5,352 nucleotides of DNA from NCBI GenBank assembly GCA_905479905.1, contig CAJQOK010000557.1, positions 1 to 5,352 of the forward strand, written 5' to 3'. Within the stretch, counting starts at the first letter, position 1; every line of letters begins with the position of its first letter. Below, one piece after another: positions 1-4,464 of this stretch. This stretch comes from an uncultured Aliterella sp. GTDB lineage: Bacteria; Cyanobacteriota; Cyanobacteriia; Cyanobacteriales; Chroococcidiopsidaceae. The translations under genes were made by a program, and so were the position numbers. The notes under the pieces are model-generated. The model worked only from the letters and a program-made list of their open reading frames with translations. It was not told where the DNA came from and ran no database searches.

Positions 1-19
1 ACAGAGAGGATAAAAATAA

Positions 20-1036
20 ATGCGTCGGTTATTAGTAACTGGCGGAGCGGGATTTATTGGCGCGAATTTTGTCCGCTATTGGTGCGAAGTTCACCCAGGC
101 GATCGCCTTATTGTGCTAGATGCGCTTACTTATGCTGGAAATAAGCATAATTTGCAAAGTTTAGAGAAAAATCCTAATTTTTCTTTTGTGCTGGGAAATA
201 TAGGCGATCGCGCTCTTGTAGACAGACTACTAATATCAGAAAATATCGATACAATCATTCACTTGGCGGCAGAGTCTCACGTTGATCGTTCTATCCTCGA
301 ACCTGCAACTTTTATTCAAACAAACTTAGTAGGAACTTTTACCTTATTAGAGGCTTTTCGTCAATACTTAGAAACGGCAAAAGTTGTAAATAAAGCTCTA
401 TTTCTGCATATTTCTACTGATGAAGTTTATGGTAGTTTGAGTCTTACCGAACCTGCTTTTACTGAAACTACGCCTTATGCTCCAAATAGTCCTTACTCTG
501 CTTCTAAAGCTGGTAGCGACCACTTAGTAAGAGCTTATTTTCACACTTATGGATTGCATACAATTGTTACTAATTGCTCTAATAACTATGGTGCGTTTCA
601 ATATCCCGAAAAGTTAATTCCTTTAATCTGCCTCAATATTTTGCAAGGTAAAAATTTGCCTATTTATGGCGATGGACAAAATGTCCGCGATTGGCTTTAT
701 GTCGGCGATAATTGTACGGCAATAGAAGCGGTAATTGAGCGCGGTAAGCCTGGCGAAACTTACAATATTGGCGGCAATAATGAAATTAAAAATATCGATT
801 TAGTGAATAAAATATGTATATTAATGGATGAATTGGCGGAGATACCGATAAATCCTAGCAATCAATTAATTACCTACGTTAAAGATCGACCAGGACACGA
901 TTTTAGGTATGCAATTAATGCAAGTAAAATTAAAAATCAGCTAGGTTGGACACCAACAACAACAATGGAAGACGGTTTGCGTCGTACTGTGCAATGGTAT
1001 CTTACTAATCGTCACTGGTGGGAAGCTTTGCTATAA
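20..1036 (+). CDS. rfbB: dTDP-glucose 4,6-dehydratase
   Basis: Converts dTDP-D-glucose to dTDP-4-keto-6-deoxy-D-glucose, the second step of dTDP-rhamnose synthesis for lipopolysaccharide or exopolysaccharide; cytosolic and NAD+-dependent. The 338-residue protein is an extended short-chain dehydrogenase. The N-terminal Rossmann motif GGAGFIG is at residues 8-14, with D35 placed to bind the NAD ribose. The RmlB signature STDEVYG (132-138) supplies the catalytic T133-D134-E135. The YSASK motif (159-163) gives the catalytic Tyr and Lys. Further family hallmarks are NNYG (188-191), VRDWLYVGD (222-230) and DRPGHDFRYAI (289-299). The length is slightly below the usual 350-360 but both ends look intact. 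The start is supported by GAGAGG ten bases upstream and by the Rossmann strand beginning at once. A gene beginning this near the left edge probably belongs to a sugar-nucleotide cluster outside the window. Two HIP1 palindromes lie inside it. Confidence 0.96.
   Translation: MRRLLVTGGAGFIGANFVRYWCEVHPGDRLIVLDALTYAGNKHNLQSLEKNPNFSFVLGNIGDRALVDRLLISENIDTIIHLAAESHVDRSILEPATFIQTNLVGTFTLLEAFRQYLETAKVVNKALFLHISTDEVYGSLSLTEPAFTETTPYAPNSPYSASKAGSDHLVRAYFHTYGLHTIVTNCSNNYGAFQYPEKLIPLICLNILQGKNLPIYGDGQNVRDWLYVGDNCTAIEAVIERGKPGETYNIGGNNEIKNIDLVNKICILMDELAEIPINPSNQLITYVKDRPGHDFRYAINASKIKNQLGWTPTTTMEDGLRRTVQWYLTNRHWWEALL
99..211. repeat. Two HIP1 palindromes inside rfbB (99-106 and 204-211)
   Basis: GCGATCGC occurs at 99-106 (within the longer palindrome GGCGATCGCC) and again at 204-211. 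HIP1 is the over-represented octamer of many cyanobacterial genomes, and its presence inside coding sequence is normal there. It supports the taxonomic assignment and has no gene-specific role that I can see. Confidence 0.9.
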
Positions 1037-1102
1037 AGTAGTTAGGCGCAATCTTTAGTAAATTCGTCAGATGAATGCAAATTGCAAAAAGTTTAAGTTG
1101 TT

Positions 1103-1134
1103 AAAAACCCGGCACTCGTATCCTGAATGCCGGG
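1103..1134 (-). terminator. Rho-independent terminator of the Y RNA-like locus
   Basis: Read on the minus strand, CCCGGCATTC and GAGTGCCGGG form a 10-bp stem with one mismatch (seven perfect outer pairs, five of them G-C) around a 7-nt loop, followed at once by TTTTT (plus-strand A1103-A1107). The U-run is only on the minus strand, so the terminator serves transcripts entering from the right: the 243-aa gene and the two structured RNAs. It does not serve rfbB; the plus-strand side continues with AAAGATTT, which is not a U-tract. Confidence 0.85.
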
Positions 1135-1174
1135 AAAGATTTATAACGCTAATTCTGTCTTGTAATTTCCAGTT

Positions 1175-1282
1175 TTTGCCGAATCAATCTGATGTTGTGA
1201 GGTTTGACCGCTAAACTACCTCCGCATAATCAAAGCAGAGGATGGGATTTGAACCCATGTCTCACAAACCTTGTCCGGCAAA
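1175..1282 (-). ncRNA. Y RNA (YrlA-type) with permuted tRNA-like domain, copy B
   Basis: Order on the minus strand: helix 5' strand (1282-1261); T arm ATGGG-TTCAAAT-CCCAT (1258-1242); acceptor 3' strand CCTCTGC (1241-1235); 9-nt loop; acceptor 5' strand GCGGAGG (1225-1219); TA; D arm GTTT-AGCGGTC-AAAC (1216-1202); helix 3' strand (1201-1175). The tRNA halves are thus in reversed order and the acceptor stem (6 Watson-Crick pairs plus one G-U) is closed by a loop, so there is no free CCA end. The flanks pair: TTGTGAG with CTCACAA directly below the tRNA-like body, then GGT with ATC, CAA with TTG, and TTTGCCGGA with TTCGGCAAA, broken by small bulges. This is the plan of bacterial Y RNAs: a Ro60-binding terminal helix plus a tRNA mimic. 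In that family the RNA tethers Ro60/Rsr to exoribonuclease or gates its central cavity. The transcript probably runs on to the terminator at 1134-1103. The assignment rests on structure and motif resemblance only; no Ro60 gene is in view. Confidence 0.82.
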
Positions 1283-1317
1283 GGTCGAGCCAGGTAGCGA
1301 GTATTTACAAAGGAACT

Positions 1318-1451
1318 TAGAGCAATAACTTGAACTTGATTTTGAGATTGATGCCCGGAGCGGCTTTACCAATTTGCCTACCCCCAGATCGACTGGGGGA
1401 CAGGATTTGAACCTGCATTCACCCTTGAGCTAAAAATGAACTTGTACTCTA
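1318..1451 (-). ncRNA. Y RNA (YrlA-type) with permuted tRNA-like domain, copy A
   Basis: Same permuted plan as copy B and directly upstream of it. T arm GCAGG-TTCAAAT-CCTGT (1416-1400, one G-U); acceptor 3' strand CCCCCAG (1399-1393); 5-nt loop TCGAT; acceptor 5' strand CTGGGGG (1387-1381), giving seven perfect Watson-Crick pairs; TA; D arm GGC-AAATTGGTAAA-GCC (1378-1362) with the conserved loop GG. The outer flanks pair less well: TAGAG (1451-1447) with CTCTA (1322-1318), and 11 of 14 positions between 1443-1430 and 1346-1333. Below the tRNA-like body it keeps CAAGG on the 5' side and CATCA on the 3' side, both shared with copy B, but the inner helix is poor (about three pairs). It is either a diverged paralogue or partly decayed. 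The intact acceptor pairing argues that the tRNA-like domain is under selection. Its ends are estimates. TATACT at 1462-1457 could be a -10 element for it. Confidence 0.75.
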
Positions 1452-1461
1452 GGCTCAGTAT
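1450..1461. repeat. Left arm of a 12-bp inverted repeat flanking the 243-aa gene
   Basis: The plus-strand bases 1450-1461 (TAGGCTCAGTAT) are the exact reverse complement of 2201-2212. One arm lies in the leader of the minus-strand gene, covering its only AGG. The other lies just after its stop codon and touches the 5' end of Y RNA-like copy A. The pairing extends by one G-U and one A-U pair. A 12-bp match somewhere in a window this size can occur by chance, but its symmetric placement around one gene is notable. Confidence 0.6.
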
Positions 1462-1464
1462 AAT

Positions 1465-2196
1465 CTACTTGGCAAATAGATAGCTAAAAATAGCATTGGC
1501 AACTTGTCGCTGCTGTACTTCTTGACTATTTGCCGCTTCTCTAGCTTGAATAACAGCTTTTTGCAGTATATCTACGCGCCGTATCATCAGATTCACACGA
1601 TCTTGAGGCAGCGCCCCGGAAAACTCAATCAAGCTCCAAATTCCTTCTACAACATCTTTAGAAACTTCTTTGATTTGAGCGGGGTGATGCTCGGTTGCCT
1701 CGTAAGCAACCACAAAATCAGTAATTTTTTTAGTTTTTACAGTTTCTTTAGGACTGGTAACATAGCAACTGCGATTGGGGTCGTGTTGCCAGTCTTTGTC
1801 TATAGAAAGTACAGGCAATGCCGCAATAAACGTTTTCATATCCTGAAGTTGCTTTTCAAGAAATAATAGATAGGAAACAGGGACATCCGCAATAATAGTT
1901 TGTCCATCTATGGCAATCGTTGCCTTAGCTTCTGTATTGGCATAGTCTTGAGTTGCTGCCAAGTCCAAAAATTCAGAGCAAGACTGGACAAATTTTTCAA
2001 CCAATTCATCCGCCTTTAGTGTCAATTTTTGCGATTCAGGAGGATAAATAAATCCATCTTCTTCCCTCGACTGATAAGTTCGACTCAAACCTTGAAACAA
2101 TGTATTTTTCTGACAGAGTTGGTATACCTCAGTTTTACTTTTACTGGCATTTGCTTTAACAGACTGCAATACTGCAATCAACTGATTTAACTTCAT
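1465..2196 (-). CDS. Conserved uncharacterised protein next to the Y RNA-like genes
   Basis: I recognise this as a conserved family with close relatives in actinobacteria and cyanobacteria, but I know of no assigned function. It is soluble, with no signal peptide or membrane segment. Conserved-looking blocks, numbered from the upstream ATG at 2223, are: MKLNQLIAV (10-18), GLSRTYQSREEDG (45-57) with PPES (61-64), DVPVSYLLFLEKQL (113-126), TKKI (164-167) followed by EATEHHPAQ (175-183), and FSGALP (201-206) leading into a helical tail with a RxxxLQKAVIxAREAAN-like segment (216-232). I start it at the ATG at 2194-2196 because the relatives begin MKLNQ; an in-frame ATG at 2223 would add nine residues (252 aa). 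Neither start has a strong Shine-Dalgarno; AGG lies 12 nt before the chosen one. The gene is co-directional with the two RNAs, its stop codon is 14 nt before copy A, and no terminator intervenes. It may be co-transcribed and functionally linked; that is inference. Confidence 0.88.
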   Translation of the reverse strand: MKLNQLIAVLQSVKANASKSKTEVYQLCQKNTLFQGLSRTYQSREEDGFIYPPESQKLTLKADELVEKFVQSCSEFLDLAATQDYANTEAKATIAIDGQTIIADVPVSYLLFLEKQLQDMKTFIAALPVLSIDKDWQHDPNRSCYVTSPKETVKTKKITDFVVAYEATEHHPAQIKEVSKDVVEGIWSLIEFSGALPQDRVNLMIRRVDILQKAVIQAREAANSQEVQQRQVANAIFSYLFAK

Positions 2197-2200
2197 ATCA

Positions 2201-2212
2201 ATACTGAGCCTA
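2201..2212. repeat. Right arm of the 12-bp inverted repeat, in the leader of the 243-aa gene
   Basis: ATACTGAGCCTA on the plus strand. Read on the minus strand, this puts TAGGCTCAGTAT four bases before the preferred ATG at 2196. If the RNA folds back, or if the RNA starting near 1450 acts in trans, the pairing would cover the translation start region. Confidence 0.6.
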
Positions 2213-2252
2213 AATGGAGTCATTTTATCTTGATTAAGGCATAGACTCCTAA

Positions 2253-2260
2253 GCGATCGC
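2253..2260. repeat. HIP1 palindrome upstream of the 243-aa gene
   Basis: GCGATCGC in the 205-bp gap between the short-chain dehydrogenase and the 243-aa gene. This gap (2197-2401) is AT-rich and shows no other convincing gene. TATACA near 2296-2301 on the minus strand is a possible -10 hexamer, but it lacks a well-spaced -35. Confidence 0.85.
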
Positions 2261-2401
2261 TAATAATCACATATTAGGAAAAAATTTACATTGTATAGTG
2301 ATAATGGTGCAAGGCTAGGCGCAAGTCATTAAACAGGGTGGACGGGCTTAATTGCTACCATAATTGAGCAAAGCAAAGAGTTGATTAATTGAATAGGTGC
2401 A

Positions 2402-3214
2402 TTAAGTTTTTTGCTTAAAACCTTGTCTAAACACCCACTGCATCAATCCAGGAGACACTCCGTAAGCTGCTTTTGCGACATTAGCCGAACCTACCAAAAC
2501 TTCGGAACGCTGATTTTTTACTCCGTCCCAAATTGCTTTGGCTACATCCTCCGGCTTTTCTACTACAGGAGTGCTTATTACTTGGTTGAGTTGATTTCGC
2601 CGCGCCTCGGCGTCTTGTTCGTCTTTTCCCCGAAAAATTGCTCGTTCCATCAAGCTACTTTTGATTACATTCGGATAAATCCCGCAGACATGAATACCTT
2701 TAGGCTTCAATTCCGAGTGCATTGCTTCGGTTAAACCCGTAAGCGCAAATTTGCTAGTAGAGTAAGGAACTAAATAAGCAATAGGCACTTTACCAGCTAT
2801 AGAAACTAAATTTACTATGGTTCCGCTACCTCTAGCGAGCATAGAAGGCAGTAAAGCGTGAATTGTATGAATATATCCCCACAAATTTGTATCTATAGTT
2901 TGATGCCAATCTTCTAACGAAAAATCTTCTACAGTTCCCGAACTATAAATACCTGCATTATTAATTAGCACATCAATACTGCCATATTCTGCCAAGGCTT
3001 TATTGACTAAATTAGCTACTTGTTGCGGATCTTTGACATCGCAAGGTATGCTTAAAACTTTCTGACCTAAAGCTTGTACTTCTTGCGCTGTAGCAGTTAA
3101 AGGCTCTACTCGGCGAGATGCTAATACCAGATTGTAACCGTTTTGAGCAAATAAAAGTGCGGTTGCTTTGCCTATGCCTTGGGAAGCACCAGTAATTAAA
3201 ACTGTAGGAATCAT
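2402..3214 (-). CDS. Short-chain dehydrogenase/reductase (SDR), substrate unknown
   Basis: A classical SDR oxidoreductase of 270 residues, expected to be a cytosolic NAD(P)(H)-dependent enzyme acting on a carbonyl or alcohol. The dinucleotide-binding motif TGASQGIG is at residues 8-15. R34-R35 after the second strand suggests preference for NADP(H). NNAG is at 85-88. The catalytic tetrad is visible as N110, S138, Y151 and K155 (YSTSK). The C-terminal tail, with RAIFRGKDEQDAEARR (191-206) and a final helix rich in hydrophobic residues, is longer than in minimal SDRs and may carry substrate specificity. No Shine-Dalgarno is obvious, but the protein starts directly with the first beta strand, as expected. 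It is transcribed divergently from crtW; nothing shows that it acts on carotenoids. A stem-loop at 3267-3292 lies in its probable leader. Confidence 0.93.
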   Translation of the reverse strand: MIPTVLITGASQGIGKATALLFAQNGYNLVLASRRVEPLTATAQEVQALGQKVLSIPCDVKDPQQVANLVNKALAEYGSIDVLINNAGIYSSGTVEDFSLEDWHQTIDTNLWGYIHTIHALLPSMLARGSGTIVNLVSIAGKVPIAYLVPYSTSKFALTGLTEAMHSELKPKGIHVCGIYPNVIKSSLMERAIFRGKDEQDAEARRNQLNQVISTPVVEKPEDVAKAIWDGVKNQRSEVLVGSANVAKAAYGVSPGLMQWVFRQGFKQKT

Positions 3215-3266
3215 AGTTATAAAAATATTTGTTTTGCTTACCTCTATATAAGGATTTTTAACTTTT

Positions 3267-3292
3267 TTTCTACCTCTCTCCCTTGGTAGAAA
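3267..3292. repeat. 8-bp inverted repeat in the SDR leader region
   Basis: TTTCTACC and GGTAGAAA form a perfect 8-bp stem around a 10-nt pyrimidine-rich loop on the plus strand (purine-rich AAGGGAGAGA on the minus strand). It could be a dyad operator or a leader hairpin of the SDR transcript. On the plus strand it is followed by only a short T-run (TTTT), so terminator activity is unlikely but not excluded. Confidence 0.4.
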
Positions 3293-3377
3293 TTTTAGAG
3301 CCGTAGATTGATTAATTAGGTAAGCTGATATTTAATTGAGATTTTATTAATTATGAGTTCAATTTTTAGGCGATTTA

Positions 3378-3406
3378 TTGCAAATTGTATACTTTCGTTA
3401 TATACT
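3378..3406 (+). promoter_or_regulatory. Predicted sigma70-type promoter for crtW
   Basis: TTGCAA at 3378-3383 (4 of 6 consensus positions) and TATACT at 3401-3406 (5 of 6) are separated by exactly 17 bases. Transcription would begin near 3413 and run into crtW about 220 nt downstream. No other pair of elements of this quality was found between the two divergent genes. Confidence 0.55.
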
Positions 3407-3632
3407 AGCAGCGCTTAGGCAAAAAATAACTTCAAAAACTGATTGTTGAATTTGAAAGTATTATACTCAGCAAACATTAAATAAGTTTTACATATTCAAC
3501 TATTTAGCAGCTTGGTATAGTTAGTTTGTAAAAATGGAACGCGATTGTACCCCAAGGCAGACAATTAGATACGGCTGTCAAGATAGGATAATAAAGTGAT
3601 AAAATTTATCTGGCAATTAAGAAAATACGCGA

Positions 3633-4355
3633 ATGGTAAGTAGTAAAAATTTGTATGGTGGGCTTATCGTAGCTTTTGCCATTATTGGGATATGGGCATC
3701 AAGCTTAATTTTATTAATGTCTGTTGATGTATCAGGAATTAATAATTTATTGCTTTCACCACTAATAGTTTTACAAACATTTCTTTATACAGGTTTATTT
3801 ATTACTGCTCATGATGCCATGCACGGAGCCGTATTTCCGAGTAATCTCAAAATAAATAACTTTATTGGTGCTTTATCGGTGGGTTTGTATGCGCTTTTTT
3901 CCTACGAAAAGTTGCAGAAAAAACATTGGCTTCATCATCACAATCCAGCCAGCGAATTAGATCCAGATTTTCACAATAGCAAGCATAAAAACTTTTTTGC
4001 TTGGTACTTTAATTTTATGCTGCGTTATTGGAGTTGGACGCGGTTATTATCATTAATGGCTTTATATAATGTCATTCTTTTTACTTTGCATATTCCTGAA
4101 AAAAACTTAACTTTGTTTTGGGTTATCCCTTCAATTTTAAGCTCAGTGCAACTATTTTATTTTGGTACATTTACACCCCATAAAGAGCCAAGTGGAGGGT
4201 ATAAAAATATTCATTGCGCTCAAACAAATCCTCTCCCAACTTGGTTATCGTTTATTACTTGCTATCACTTTGGTTATCATTACGAACACCACGAGCATCC
4301 TAATGTTCCTTGGTGGGGATTGCCTAAAGTTTTTCAAATGCAACGGGAAATTTAG
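3633..4355 (+). CDS. crtW: Beta-carotene ketolase (4,4'-oxygenase), CrtW type
   Basis: Introduces keto groups at C4/C4' of beta-ionone rings, turning beta-carotene into echinenone and canthaxanthin. In cyanobacteria such ketocarotenoids also serve as ligands for orange carotenoid protein. It is a membrane-embedded non-heme di-iron enzyme of the fatty acid desaturase/hydroxylase superfamily, 240 residues. The histidine boxes are all present: HDAMH (60-64), HWLHHH (98-103), and HYEHHEH (216-222) with H212 upstream. Hydrophobic segments sit near 9-30, 38-60, 75-90, 125-150 and 160-180. The stretch QTFLYTGLFITAHDAMHG and the tail segment SILSSVQLFYFGTFTPHK match the Nostoc CrtW that I remember, which distinguishes it from the unrelated ketolase CrtO. 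The N-terminus is short but begins just before the first membrane helix. There is no strong Shine-Dalgarno, only AAGAAAA. It is convergent with the SelO gene, with a hairpin between them. Confidence 0.95.
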   Translation: MVSSKNLYGGLIVAFAIIGIWASSLILLMSVDVSGINNLLLSPLIVLQTFLYTGLFITAHDAMHGAVFPSNLKINNFIGALSVGLYALFSYEKLQKKHWLHHHNPASELDPDFHNSKHKNFFAWYFNFMLRYWSWTRLLSLMALYNVILFTLHIPEKNLTLFWVIPSILSSVQLFYFGTFTPHKEPSGGYKNIHCAQTNPLPTWLSFITCYHFGYHYEHHEHPNVPWWGLPKVFQMQREI

Positions 4356-4368
4356 AGGTATTTGAGGT

Positions 4369-4396
4369 CCCCCCAACCCCCCTTGAAAAAGGGGGG
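4369..4396. terminator. C/G-rich hairpin between convergent genes
   Basis: CCCCCCTT-GAAA-AAGGGGGG (4377-4396) is an 8-bp perfect stem capped by a GNRA-type tetraloop, preceded by another C-run (4369-4374) separated by AA. It lies 21 bp after the crtW stop codon and 68 bp before the end of the convergent SelO gene, where a bidirectional terminator is useful. The downstream side is AAAATTTAAT rather than a clean U-run, so it is not a textbook terminator. Very similar C-run/G-run hairpins are dispersed between genes in many cyanobacterial genomes, so it may equally be a member of a dispersed repeat family. Role inferred. Confidence 0.6.
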
Positions 4397-4464
4397 AAAA
4401 TTTAATATTAGTTAGAAGAAAAAGACTAGAGAATAACCTTTTAAAAATCGTGGTTTATAGTTGT

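Larger units (their letters stand above)
3215..3632. other. Divergent intergenic region between the SDR gene and crtW
   Basis: A very AT-rich stretch of 418 bp with no credible gene. It contains an inverted repeat at 3267-3292 and a crtW-directed promoter at 3378-3406. A 21-codon ATG frame at 3534-3599 has no ribosome binding site and no recognisable product. The 220-nt gap from the predicted promoter to the crtW ATG would give crtW a long leader. Confidence 0.7.

Noticed and set aside
1175..1282. Permuted two-piece tmRNA (copy B has a G3-U70-like pair as in alanine tRNA)
   Set aside because: No tag reading frame or pseudoknot region is visible, a proper D stem is present, and the flanks fold into a Y RNA-like helix instead.
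1235..1387. One intron-containing tRNA made of the copy A 5' half and the copy B 3' half
   Set aside because: TCCGG/CCGGA could pair, but the acceptor stem would be three G-U pairs plus a C-C mismatch, whereas the permuted pairings are perfect or nearly so.
1200..1420. Two ordinary tRNA genes or tRNA pseudogenes on the minus strand
   Set aside because: Both T arms lack a matching 5' half upstream and both D arms lack a T arm downstream. The acceptor strands pair only in the permuted order, and no normal anticodon loop (U33, 7 nt) can be built.
1175..1451. Functional permuted tRNA genes as in red algae
   Set aside because: The regions where anticodon loops should be are replaced by long helices, and copy B carries a Ro60-site-like motif. 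A Y RNA explains the layout better, although processing into tRNA cannot be excluded by sequence alone.
1504..1866. 120-aa plus-strand open frame
   Set aside because: Antisense shadow of the conserved 243-aa gene; low-complexity Phe/Ser-rich translation with no family resemblance.
2411..2734. 107-aa plus-strand open frame
   Set aside because: Antisense shadow of the short-chain dehydrogenase gene.
3534..3599. 21-codon ATG frame upstream of crtW
   Set aside because: No ribosome binding site, unremarkable composition, and such frames are frequent by chance; no support for translation.
4162..4365. 67-aa plus-strand open frame
   Set aside because: Overlaps crtW in another frame; the crtW histidine boxes prove the other frame is the coding one.
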